Below are positions 5,976 to 12,830 of a stretch of DNA of 15,220 nt, one piece after another. Position 1 is the stretch's first letter, and every line of letters starts with the position of its first letter. The DNA is from CAZERT01 sp964630015 (lineage in GTDB: Bacteria > Patescibacteriota > Microgenomatia > UBA10105 > UBA927). The translations under genes and the position numbers were made by a program. The stretch is from the NCBI GenBank assembly GCA_964630015.1, contig CAZVTJ010000018.1:1-15220 (forward strand), in the 5' to 3' direction. The notes beneath the pieces were generated by a model. That model did not search any database, had not been told where the DNA came from, and saw nothing but the letters and a program-made list of their open reading frames with translations.

Positions 5976-6659
5976 TTACGCGTATGCGCTTCGTTTCCAC
6001 GATGGGGTGGTGTGGGGTCGGGTCGTCATGGTGGAGGATGTATGGAGAATGGTAAAGAGTTGCCGTGCGGCACCCACGTATTCCCGTCGTTTGGAAAGCT
6101 GTGAGGGAAGTGCTGCAAGTTCAGCATGGATTCCGTGTTTGGAAAACCACTGGGCAATAGCCGGTGAACGAACCACAACGGTTTTTACCGATTTTCCGAC
6201 GAGATAGGTCCGTACAAACCGGTCAAGGGAATTGCGCCGTGCAATCCACATGCGGATATGTGAAGGTTCCCGTGCCGTCACCACATGCACGCGTATAGTC
6301 CGTAAAAATGATTTGATCAGGGTAGTCAAAATTACCGATGTCGGGGTGTCTTCCGTGGTTAGCAGAAAGTCAAATTTTCTAAGGGATAAATGAATGCCCA
6401 GAGATAGTGTTTGTTGGATGTTAGGAAGTGCCAATGATCCGATTTTTGTTGAAGGCACGGAGTAAATGCGGATGCCATGGGATACTTCCCGTTTCCATTG
6501 GGAGATGGACGGGTCCAGCACGACTGTCATTACCTTCAGATGCGGCACGGCACGATTTAACGTTGCAATGAATTTTCGCGTATCGCCCACAACAGCATCC
6601 CGGGTATCAAAAAACCGGGGGATGATGGCAAGAAGATAAACAGGGCTGGTTTTTGTCAT
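5976..6659 (-). CDS. GT-B glycosyltransferase N-terminal domain, probably truncated
   Basis: 227 residues from Met at 6659. MTKTSPVYLLAIIPRFF, GDTRKFIATLNRAVP, the HGIRIYSVPS block and FLLTTEDTPTSVILTTLIKS read like the acceptor-binding half of a GT4-like glycosyltransferase. The family normally has 350-400 residues with a C-terminal nucleotide-sugar domain containing an E-x7-E motif, which is missing. After about residue 185 (ALPSQLSKRR) the sequence turns into low-quality Thr/Pro/Ser text, suggesting a frameshift or loss of the 3' half at the higBA side. An earlier ATG at 6728 is open, but the promoter (extended -10 at 6702-6710) lies downstream of it, so 6659 is the better start. It may be a pseudogene or a free-standing domain. 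Confidence 0.5.
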   Translation of the reverse strand: MTKTSPVYLLAIIPRFFDTRDAVVGDTRKFIATLNRAVPHLKVMTVVLDPSISQWKREVSHGIRIYSVPSTKIGSLALPNIQQTLSLGIHLSLRKFDFLLTTEDTPTSVILTTLIKSFLRTIRVHVVTAREPSHIRMWIARRNSLDRFVRTYLVGKSVKTVVVRSPAIAQWFSKHGIHAELAALPSQLSKRREYVGAARQLFTILHTSSTMTTRPHTTPSWKRSAYA

Positions 6660-6701
6660 ACTCGCCTGTGCTTTCCGGGCAGGAGAGGCAGCGAGACTCG
6701 T

Positions 6702-6710
6702 AGTATACCA
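6702..6710 (-). promoter_or_regulatory. Extended -10 promoter of the truncated glycosyltransferase
   Basis: TGGTATACT on the minus strand, an extended -10. The start would be near 6695, about 36 bases before the ATG at 6659. This placement rules out the longer start at 6728. Confidence 0.5.
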
Positions 6711-6743
6711 CGAACAGGGGTTTGGCACGAATTTTTTGGACTG

Positions 6744-7406
6744 TTATTCCACAACGGACTTTTTACCGATTTCAATCGCTTGTGTATGGAAATATTCCTT
6801 CAGCTGGGGAATGGTAAGGGGTGTAATCATCCGCGGAAGTACATCCACATCATCAACCTCCAAAAGATCGCCGGAAAAAAGGAGCGGATCTATCTCCATG
6901 TTGAATTTTTTCTTTGCTCCTTGGGCAAGATCCCAATATCCAAACCGTTCAAGCAGATAATACAGGTCAACAAAATCCTTTGCCGATGCCCGCTGAACAA
7001 CCGTAACCATTTTATTGACGGCTATATCAAACAGGGAATCAACCGGAAATCCGTTTTGTGCGGGCCCTGGCTCCAGACGTGGGTACGGATAGTGGCACAG
7101 GTCGACTTTCAGATCTGTCCCGTCGGGGAGTCGGAAGAGGCACATATACATCCGGTTGTCGATCCATTGGGGGGTAAAGGTTGCATGAAGATGCGTGGCC
7201 AGCGATGTCATTGTGGGGAACAGGTCGTCCGGGTCTATGGGTGATTGGCTAAACAGATCGATATCATCGGAATAGCGATGAAACAGGTAATATGCCGCAA
7301 GTGCGGTGCCGCCGGTAAAATAAAACCGGTCCGTCATGCCCCTCTGTGTGCTTAAAAAAGAAAGGACTTCTTTTTGGACGGTGGTGAGGATTTGTATTTT
7401 CCCCAT
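6744..7406 (-). CDS. AbiEii/AbiGii-type nucleotidyltransferase toxin
   Basis: 220 residues of the DUF1814 (AbiEii) family, toxins of type IV toxin-antitoxin and abortive-infection systems that act as nucleotidyltransferases. Motifs: FTGGTALAAYYLFHRYSDDIDLF with GGTAL at 32-36 and the metal-binding Asp48-x-Asp50; Asp102 in DLKVDLCHYPYP; and a Lys132 region followed by AKDFVDLYYLLERF with Lys143-Asp144. All key residues are present, so it should be active. It overlaps the upstream small gene by 55 bases and is the last gene of an operon headed by the GT-C-like gene. Free-standing members of this family may have housekeeping roles, so calling it a toxin is inference from the family. Confidence 0.85.
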   Translation of the reverse strand: MGKIQILTTVQKEVLSFLSTQRGMTDRFYFTGGTALAAYYLFHRYSDDIDLFSQSPIDPDDLFPTMTSLATHLHATFTPQWIDNRMYMCLFRLPDGTDLKVDLCHYPYPRLEPGPAQNGFPVDSLFDIAVNKMVTVVQRASAKDFVDLYYLLERFGYWDLAQGAKKKFNMEIDPLLFSGDLLEVDDVDVLPRMITPLTIPQLKEYFHTQAIEIGKKSVVE

Positions 7407-7594
7407 ATGAGTAAAGAAAACAGTTTCCGCTGTTTCGGATACAACGACAGTGTATTCCAGTATTTTTTTACGTCGGATAACCGGATTGTTTTTTTCCCGC
7501 GTGTGCCGTAATTGATCGCGCGTTCCAGCATGAGTTTTTTACCGGACGCGGATTTCTTCAGGGTTTTTGGATGATAATCCCACAGGTGAATCAT
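7352..7594 (-). CDS. Small basic partner (putative antitoxin) of the AbiEii-like toxin
   Basis: 80 residues from the ATG at 7594: MIHLWDYHPKTLKKSASGKK, LERAINYG, KTIRLSDVKKYWNTLSL, then RKLFSLLIWGKY. It is basic and helical with no membrane part. I know similar small ORFs just before AbiEii-like nucleotidyltransferases in CPR genomes but cannot name the family; it does not look like the winged-helix AbiEi antitoxin. The start is chosen because its ATG overlaps the TGA of the 904-codon gene (ATGA), implying translational coupling; a longer frame to 7681 would run inside that gene. The 55-base overlap with the toxin fits an antitoxin-first pair. Function is inference. Confidence 0.6.
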   Translation of the reverse strand: MIHLWDYHPKTLKKSASGKKLMLERAINYGTRGKKTIRLSDVKKYWNTLSLYPKQRKLFSLLIWGKYKSSPPSKKKSFLF

Positions 7595-10305
7595 ACTATC
7601 CGTATTTTCCGTTTCTTTGGGAAAAAATGCAAATATCCAATGCAAATAAACAATACGCCACCCATCAGAAATCCAATCCACTCAAGCACCTGCGGAAGGA
7701 AGAAAATCACGATTGTTTTGCCACTCATCCCATCAGGTAATTCCCCTTTGTCCGCCCGAAGCCCACTGTTATTTGGGCGTAGGAGGAATCCGTTTGCCCA
7801 ATTATTCACCACTATATGAGTTGGAAGTTGTTTTCCAAAGAGAAACGGCATGCTGGTACAAAAATAGGTGCAATGTGAAATATCATATGCCTTCCAACCT
7901 GCTTCATACGCCTGCCAGTTGGTCAGTACGGAATTATTTTCCTGCAATGAAGCAGTTGGGAGCGGCCATACAATCGGTTTTATGATAATGGAAACAAGGG
8001 TATTATCCCCAGTTTTTCCAGCAATTGTGGGTGATTTTAAATTTAGTGTCCATCCGGTTGCAAAATCCTCATATTTCGGCAGTAAAAATACATCGGTTTT
8101 TTCATACTTTCCGGTGGTTGCCCGCGTAAACGTTTCGCACCGCTGGGATAAATCGTTCAGCAAGCACAATTCCAGTGGGAATCCCGAGCGGTTGATGGAT
8201 GTAATTTCCACGACATATGCCTCGGAATGGGTAAGAGTCGGGAAAGGATAGAAAACCGGGTCTTTCCCCACAACGCGATTAGGGAATAGTTGAATAATCG
8301 GCTCTGCCGGTGAGGTAATAGCCAGTTTTTCCAGTCGTTTTGATGCAACGGAATTGGAAGATACAACCGTTGATTGGTACGGGCCAAATGCGGCAAATGT
8401 ACTATCAAAAGGAAGTCCGGTTTGATCAAATGGCGAAACCAAAGATACGGGAAGAATTTCCTGCGGAGAAAATTCCTGTTTCGTATCCCACACGGAAAGA
8501 CTATCACCAAATGATGCGGTTTGGACAAATCCTGCCCGTTTTAATAGCGACGGCAACTCCCATTCCAGTGTGACGTTTTTATTTTCTCCCGGGGCGATCA
8601 TGGATGCATCAAATAAGACATACCGGATTGCATATTTTTTTACCACCTGCGAAATGGTTTTTGGGGATCTGGCGTACACGGCATATGCCATTTCGCGCGC
8701 GTATTGTTCGTTGGAAATATTCCACCGGTCATAGTCCCGGTCAAGGATGGGCTGCGGTATGCCGAATTGTAAAAATCCGGCACCCTGGTATCCCCAGTCA
8801 TAGTAGGTCCAGTTCCAGAAGCTATGGATCGGAAGGATTGCAACACGACGGTTTTTTGGTTGGGAGGAAAACCAGCGGAACATATCAAAATACCGTGAAG
8901 GAATGGAAATCTTCATTGCCGGATGAATGAGTTGTCCGCTAAACATGGGTGTGCCGTAGAGACAAAGGAGCGCTCCCAATTGGAATGTCACGATTATTCG
9001 GACAAACGCATGGGGAAGAAATGATAGGAGCGATCCTATCCCGATACCAGCAAAAACGGAAAACGGAACCATATAGAGAATGGAAAATTTGGTAAATGGA
9101 AACCGCAATGCTTCTCCTGCAATGGGGAATGCTGTCCGGATTTTTTCAAACAACAGTGGAACCGGCGGGGTTCCCGAAAGCAGCATAAAAAGGCTAATTC
9201 CCCACACAGGAAGAAGCGCAATAGCACGTCGGTTTTTGGTTTTTACCGTATACCCGATACCAACAAGAGACAGGAAAAATATACTATACCCAATCCCCAT
9301 AACCAGCGGATTGGCAAGATGTTCTTTCCATACGCCCATCATGTCCACATGGCCGTTTTTCGTATAGTCGTATACCGTCCAGTCAAACAGAAAGTTTTTC
9401 AGGATTGCCGCGTTTTCGATTGTGCCGAATGCCTGGTTTTTGGTAAATGCTTCGGGTGAAAAGAGCTGGTTGACTTTGGATTCCCTGATTTCCTGCCCGT
9501 GGGTAATGGTTGCATAGATATTGGGGATGAGCCAATAGGCATTGGTTGCAAAAATGATGCCAAGGATGGCAACGCTGCGTCGTATGGTAGTGGTGGAAAA
9601 TTGTTTACCGATATTCCAACCGCCAAGCAACACAAGAATTCCCAGCATATATGCATAAAAGAGGGTAGCCGTATGGGCTTGTGGACTTGCACAAAACGAC
9701 AGTAACGCAAAGAGTGCATACCGTGTTTTTGTCGGGTGTTCAAGAGTGGAAAGGATTAGAAAAAGTATCCATGGAAGCAGTCCGTACTGTACGGAAAACA
9801 TTTCCAAGGGAACTATAAAATGCTGCAGTGTTCCCACATTAAACACATACACCAGTCCCGCAAGAAATGCCGCGGCACGGATTTTGTCGTGCCGGAAGTG
9901 GTGGTTGCCAAGAATGTGGTGAGTCAGGGTATATATTCCCAACGGTCCAAGACACAGCATAAGGAAAAATGTAAGGTACCGAAGGCCGGAAAGCGGAAAA
10001 AGAAATGATGCGATCCACAGAAAAAATATTCGGGGAAGTTCGGCACTGTGCGATTGGATAGCAACAGCCCCAAGTCCCTGATCAGTTCTCCAGACGCCGT
10101 GTAAAATCCGTTCGAATGCAAGTGGAAAATTGAATTCCGGATGCAGCGTATCCCAGCCGGAAAGAAACGTTCCGGGAGTATAGTTTGTGATGCACAGGAT
10201 TACGGAAATGGCAAGTACTATTCTGGCAGGCCAATGGGTCCGAAGGCGAAAGAGAAGCCGCAAAAATGCGGGTGGAGTGGATAGTTTGGTATAGCGGTGT
10301 TCCAT
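7591..10305 (-). CDS. Large GT-C-like membrane protein (AftD/DUF3367-like)
   Basis: 904 residues. The N-terminal half (about 25-440) has ten or more membrane segments. The first outer loop, SGWDTLHPEFNFPLAFERILHGVW with Asp52, followed by AIQSHSAELPRIFFLW, is laid out like the GT-C arabinofuranosyltransferase-like AftD group, where an acidic residue in this loop is catalytic and a lipid-linked sugar is the donor. The second half (about 450-860) is a large soluble region (IPSRYFDMFRWFSSQ...) expected outside the membrane, ending in a C-terminal helix (IVIFFLPQVLEWIGFLMGGVLFICI) and a basic tail. It probably glycosylates envelope polymers or surface proteins; the exact sugar is unknown. It is first gene of an operon with the toxin-antitoxin pair (ATGA overlap). 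No SD precedes the ATG. Confidence 0.6.
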   Translation of the reverse strand: MEHRYTKLSTPPAFLRLLFRLRTHWPARIVLAISVILCITNYTPGTFLSGWDTLHPEFNFPLAFERILHGVWRTDQGLGAVAIQSHSAELPRIFFLWIASFLFPLSGLRYLTFFLMLCLGPLGIYTLTHHILGNHHFRHDKIRAAAFLAGLVYVFNVGTLQHFIVPLEMFSVQYGLLPWILFLILSTLEHPTKTRYALFALLSFCASPQAHTATLFYAYMLGILVLLGGWNIGKQFSTTTIRRSVAILGIIFATNAYWLIPNIYATITHGQEIRESKVNQLFSPEAFTKNQAFGTIENAAILKNFLFDWTVYDYTKNGHVDMMGVWKEHLANPLVMGIGYSIFFLSLVGIGYTVKTKNRRAIALLPVWGISLFMLLSGTPPVPLLFEKIRTAFPIAGEALRFPFTKFSILYMVPFSVFAGIGIGSLLSFLPHAFVRIIVTFQLGALLCLYGTPMFSGQLIHPAMKISIPSRYFDMFRWFSSQPKNRRVAILPIHSFWNWTYYDWGYQGAGFLQFGIPQPILDRDYDRWNISNEQYAREMAYAVYARSPKTISQVVKKYAIRYVLFDASMIAPGENKNVTLEWELPSLLKRAGFVQTASFGDSLSVWDTKQEFSPQEILPVSLVSPFDQTGLPFDSTFAAFGPYQSTVVSSNSVASKRLEKLAITSPAEPIIQLFPNRVVGKDPVFYPFPTLTHSEAYVVEITSINRSGFPLELCLLNDLSQRCETFTRATTGKYEKTDVFLLPKYEDFATGWTLNLKSPTIAGKTGDNTLVSIIIKPIVWPLPTASLQENNSVLTNWQAYEAGWKAYDISHCTYFCTSMPFLFGKQLPTHIVVNNWANGFLLRPNNSGLRADKGELPDGMSGKTIVIFFLPQVLEWIGFLMGGVLFICIGYLHFFPKKRKIRIV

Positions 10306-10325
10306 AGGCAGGCAGGAAACAAAAC

Positions 10326-10352
10326 GCTTCGCATATCTATCATACGCGAAGC
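10326..10352 (-). promoter_or_regulatory. Inverted repeat in the 5' UTR of the GT-C-like gene
   Basis: Arms GCTTCGC (10326-10332) and GCGAAGC (10346-10352) around a 13-base spacer, ending about 20 bases before the ATG at 10305 and downstream of the predicted promoter. It could be an mRNA stem-loop or an operator. The spacer also contains TATGAT on the minus strand, a second possible -10. Confidence 0.4.
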
Positions 10353-10368
10353 AGTATTATTTTGATGT

Positions 10369-10397
10369 ATCGTATTGTTTTGTAGTTCAAAAGACAA
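10369..10397 (-). promoter_or_regulatory. Promoter of the GT-C/toxin-antitoxin operon
   Basis: On the minus strand TTGTCT, 17 bases, TACGAT: four of six -35 bases and five of six -10 bases match consensus. It predicts a start near 10362 and a 5' UTR of about 56 bases containing the inverted repeat. Confidence 0.4.
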
Positions 10398-10427
10398 TGA
10401 TTTTTCTTGACAATCAAGATTCAATAG

Positions 10428-10450
10428 AATCCTGAGCTTGTCGAAGGATT
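10428..10450. repeat. Short palindromic element (CCTGAGCTTGTCGAAGG core)
   Basis: AATCCT...AGGATT arms around GAGCTTGTCGA. This core resembles a small palindrome I recall as dispersed in many environmental bacterial genomes; its role is unknown. It lies in the 450-base gap 10306-10755, which otherwise holds the promoter above, one arm of the 16-bp inverted repeat, a 14-bp palindrome and a possible mini-ORF. Confidence 0.35.
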
Positions 10451-10466
10451 ATCTTCTGGACAACAA

Positions 10467-10482
10467 AACAAGGCACACAGGG
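10467..10482 (+). repeat. Left arm of a 16-bp inverted repeat bracketing the lipoprotein region
   Basis: AACAAGGCACACAGGG here is the exact reverse complement of 12394-12409. The pair encloses 1,943 bp holding only the lipoprotein operon and its flanks. No transposase or adjacent target-site duplication was seen. Confidence 0.5.
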
Positions 10483-10530
10483 GTGTGAAAATCAAACGTC
10501 TCACGACGAAAGATTCCTTGTTAGGTTGTT

Positions 10531-10544
10531 GACCCATATGGGTC
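10531..10544. repeat. Perfect 14-bp palindrome
   Basis: GACCCATATGGGTC is its own reverse complement, in the gap downstream of the lipoprotein operon. It could be an operator for an unseen plus-strand transcript or chance. Confidence 0.3.
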
Positions 10545-10653
10545 GGGAAAAACGACTCGCGAAACAGTGAATGGGTATTTTGGGTACCGACAATGCTCGT
10601 CAGGTCCGTATCGCTTATGGTTCCGCCCGGTTTGACCCAGGAGGTAAGCACGG

Positions 10654-10716
10654 ATGCTGAACTTCATTGATGGTCCAAAGAAGGCAAAGGCCTTCGACCG
10701 TATTCCACTTGTTTAA
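10654..10716 (+). CDS. Possible 20-residue mini-ORF with a consensus SD
   Basis: ATG at 10654 is preceded by AGGAGGT (10639-10645) at an eight-base spacing, one of the strongest ribosome binding sites in the window. It encodes MLNFIDGPKKAKAFDRIPLV and stops with TAA at 10714-10716. A second strong SD-like string (AAGGAGG, 10715-10721) overlaps the stop but has no start codon at a useful distance. The peptide matches nothing I recognise. It may be a remnant of a removed gene; the stop lies 39 bases from the convergent lipoprotein gene. Confidence 0.3.
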   Translation: MLNFIDGPKKAKAFDRIPLV

Positions 10717-10755
10717 GGAGGCTCCCGACCCTTTCGGATCAGCGCAAGCATGGCG

Positions 10756-11634
10756 TTACCAGTTTTTGGCGATCAGTTGCCAGGGTTGACCGGTGTTTGC
10801 CTGAAAAAGCACGGTATAAGCGTGGGTGTTCAGATCGAGCATCAGAACGCTAAGCCCGCTTGTTCCTTCGGCACCGCAATTGCGTCCATCCTTGTGACTC
10901 AGCTCTGCCACCTGTTTGAAGTTACCTTCGGAAATGAAGGCTCCCTCCGGGTACCACATCACCTGAGTGTGTCCAGGGATGTAGTTGCTGAACTTGGTCG
11001 TGCTATTGAGATCACTGTCCTGTTTCCCGTCGGGGAACAGACCGCGGATCATCACGAACCAGTTGTTTGAGCAGGCATTCGGCAAGCTCTCGACACGCAG
11101 TGTCACATCGCGGACCTGGATGGTCATCGACGAACCGGTAGCCCAGGTGAAGGCTCCTTCGGCCGTATTAGTCGAGAACGTCTCAGTCCCCAGCATTTGC
11201 TGGTTGATGGGCGAGATGTACTCGATATTGCCTTTACCGGGAATCACCTTGCTTTCGGGTTCATCCGGACCGACCAACAGGCTACCGGGCTCAGCGATCA
11301 TCATTTCGCTGCCGAGACCGATGGTGTTGGTGAAGGTGTTGCCGTAAGTATCGACACCATTCGCGGTGAGCTGGTTCGTTGCGGTAGCAGGTACGCCCAC
11401 GATTCCGAACTTACCAACACCCTGCACATCCTGCATGGTCATGCCCGGGATGGGTTCGACGGTCGGTTCGGCGGTTGGGTTTTCAACCTGCGGCGTCGGT
11501 TGCGGCTGCGGGGTGGATCCGACCATGGGGGTCGGGTTGGTGGTCGGTTGCGGGGTGGCGGGATTCACCGCGGAGCCCTGGCAGGCCGACAAAAGGACAG
11601 GGAGAAACACGATTAAAAACCAAAGTTTCTTCAT
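10756..11634 (-). CDS. Secreted lipoprotein with PT-rich linker
   Basis: 292 residues. A type II signal peptide with lipobox LLSAC (Cys18) is followed by a Pro/Thr/Gln linker (about 24-63) and a globular domain (64-292) starting GMTMQDVQGVGKFGIVGVP. Cys188 and Cys253 may form a disulfide. The protein should be lipid-anchored on the outer face of the membrane. I do not recognise the domain and see no catalytic motif; substrate binding or sensing is only a guess. The ATG has an AGAGGA SD, and the gene starts nine bases after the stop of the four-segment membrane protein, so the two form an operon. Codons end in G or C more often than in neighbouring genes (by eye), suggesting recent acquisition. 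Confidence 0.8.
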   Translation of the reverse strand: MKKLWFLIVFLPVLLSACQGSAVNPATPQPTTNPTPMVGSTPQPQPTPQVENPTAEPTVEPIPGMTMQDVQGVGKFGIVGVPATATNQLTANGVDTYGNTFTNTIGLGSEMMIAEPGSLLVGPDEPESKVIPGKGNIEYISPINQQMLGTETFSTNTAEGAFTWATGSSMTIQVRDVTLRVESLPNACSNNWFVMIRGLFPDGKQDSDLNSTTKFSNYIPGHTQVMWYPEGAFISEGNFKQVAELSHKDGRNCGAEGTSGLSVLMLDLNTHAYTVLFQANTGQPWQLIAKNW

Positions 11635-11643
11635 GGCATCCTC

Positions 11644-12015
11644 TTATTTCATAATTACCAATTCAACCATTTCAACGATGAAATCGATGCCGATTACAAT
11701 GGCGACGATCGTGAACAAGGTTGATTGGGCGATGCCCAAGGGCAGCAGAAGCAGCCCGAGAGCGACGATATTCAGCATGATGCTGGCCGCACGCGTTGCG
11801 CCTTGGATCTTCGCTTTTTCCGGATTCGTGTCAGCTTTAATAACAAACAGCTTGACGATTTCGGCAATTGCGTCGATAGCGACGATAACTGCGACGGTTG
11901 ACAAAGCAACGCTGGGAACGATTCCCAAGGGCAGCAAGAGCAGCCCGAGAGCGATCAGGTTTAACCATACATTGCTTGTCTGAAAAATATGAGCCAATTT
12001 GGGTTGTGCAGTCAC
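11644..12015 (-). CDS. Membrane protein made of two 42-residue repeats (GTG start)
   Basis: 123 residues from the GTG at 12015, which has GGAGG (12024-12028) eight bases upstream. The longer frame to 12165 has no such signal. Residues 19-60 and 82-123 are two copies of one unit: NLIALGLLLLPLGIVPS...AIDAIAEIVKLFVIK and NIVALGLLLLPLGIAQS...GIDFIVEMVELVIMK, giving four membrane segments with Asp48/Glu52 and Asp111/Glu115 conserved. The copies are joined by a charged linker (61-81). The family is not recognised; paired acidic residues in membrane repeats could mean ion handling or helix packing. It is first in an operon with the lipoprotein, so the two may form a complex (inference). Confidence 0.75.
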   Translation of the reverse strand: MTAQPKLAHIFQTSNVWLNLIALGLLLLPLGIVPSVALSTVAVIVAIDAIAEIVKLFVIKADTNPEKAKIQGATRAASIMLNIVALGLLLLPLGIAQSTLFTIVAIVIGIDFIVEMVELVIMK

Positions 12016-12393
12016 TTTGTTTTCCTCCAAAAAGAATTTCGTCTTATGACGGCTGATTGAATGAATGTTTTCTTTCTTTTCCAAGGTACTGAAAAAGATT
12101 CGCTGCGGCTTATGAGACCGTGCGTAACCCTTCCCAAGGAAAAGAAAGATGACAATAAATATCAATAAAAAATGGATTTTTACGTACTATCGGGAATCCA
12201 TGGAACCCGGAGATCGCTGGACAACCAAGGCACGATGACAAAAAGAAAAGCCTGCCACAATTCTTTCGTGTGCCAAGATTACCCAGCAGTCTCCGGGTCC
12301 AAAAACCCCAGTTTTTGGAGGAAATCCGTTTCCTATCCCAACCGAACAAATAATATAAACACATACTGTACATTTCTTTAGGAAATGACAGTT

Positions 12394-12409
12394 CCCTGTG
12401 TGCCTTGTT
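12394..12409 (-). repeat. Right arm of the 16-bp inverted repeat
   Basis: CCCTGTGTGCCTTGTT, the exact reverse complement of 10467-10482. It overlaps a boxA-like TGCTCTTTAACAA on the minus strand (12405-12417). Between 12016 and 12421 I see no gene; the open frames there have no start signals and no family features. Confidence 0.5.
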
Positions 12410-12421
12410 AAAGAGCAACAC

Positions 12422-12690
12422 CGCAACATTTTGTGTTGCGATGCAACCCACCAATAATCCCTCCGAGAGCCGTCTACGAATAGTAGAATAAGGCAAACGG
12501 GAAGATATGGTGGGTTAAAGAGCCAGCCCTCAATACTCCTGTGTCCCACGCATTGTGGGGCAGGGGAATTGAAGTCAGCCGGGTTTCCCCGGAATCGAAT
12601 GAGGAAAAGTCCTCACTCGGTTTCGAAGAACCGATAGTTGTTGTGTATGTTTTTTGACCTCGCAAGGCGTCCCCTTGTGAGCGTATTTTT
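12422..12690 (+). ncRNA. Candidate structured RNA ending in a terminator
   Basis: Strong hairpins follow one another: 12422-12440 (CGCAACA/TGTTGCG), a long-range pair 12445-12452 with 12509-12516 (AACCCACC/GGTGGGTT), 12536-12566 (CTCCTG+CCCAC / GTGGG+CAGGGG), 12579-12592 (CCGGG/CCCGG), 12600-12615 (TGAGGA/TCCTCA), 12617-12634 (TCGGTT/AACCGA) and a terminator-like hairpin at 12659-12681 followed by a T run. No protein frame fits. No clear promoter was found before it and it matches no RNA family I can name. It could instead be the leader or upstream region of gene B, or a set of DNA palindromes. Confidence 0.35.
12585..12690 (+). repeat. 106-bp direct repeat, copy 1 (upstream of gene B)
   Basis: Matches 13415-13520 with about four mismatches, offset 830 bp. 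It contains three hairpins: TGAGGA/TCCTCA, TCGGTT/AACCGA and the 23-base terminator hairpin. Similarity continues more weakly through the AT-rich stretch up to the promoter (12691-12800 against 13521-13631), so the whole upstream region of genes B and C is duplicated. The C-to-T change at 12678 keeps the stem paired as G·U. Confidence 0.85.
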
Positions 12691-12795
12691 ATTCACAGGA
12701 CATGATTGTTTGATATATCCCGTACAGGCAATCCATATATTTTTTACTCAATAGACTTATAATGTTTATATAAATAAATATTCATATTTTCTTCA

Positions 12796-12824
12796 TTGAC
12801 ACCCAATTTTTCACGATGTACATT
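12796..12824 (+). promoter_or_regulatory. Promoter of coiled-coil gene B
   Basis: TTGACA (12796-12801), 17 bases, TACATT (12819-12824). TTGACACCCA and TTTTCACG in the spacer are shared with the gene A promoter. The ATG at 12816 lies upstream of the -10, which argues for the next in-frame ATG at 12831. Confidence 0.65.
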
Positions 12825-12830
12825 GAAAAA

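Noticed and set aside
10421..10651. 76-codon minus-strand frame downstream of the lipoprotein gene
   Set aside because: No SD or promoter; it crosses the palindromic elements and its sequence has no protein-like pattern.
12016..12165. N-terminal extension of the duplicated-repeat membrane protein
   Set aside because: GGAGG lies eight bases before the GTG at 12015, and the extension is not part of the repeat structure and has no SD of its own.
12110..12549. Open frames of 69-128 codons in the gap upstream of gene B
   Set aside because: Overlapping frames on both strands, no start signals, no recognisable domain, and they cover strong hairpins.
12600..12625. Resemblance of GAGGAAAAGTCC to the conserved RNase P RNA GAGGAAAGTCC
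   Set aside because: Here it is part of a short palindrome in a repeated element, a terminator follows within 80 bases, and no other RNase P core motif is nearby.
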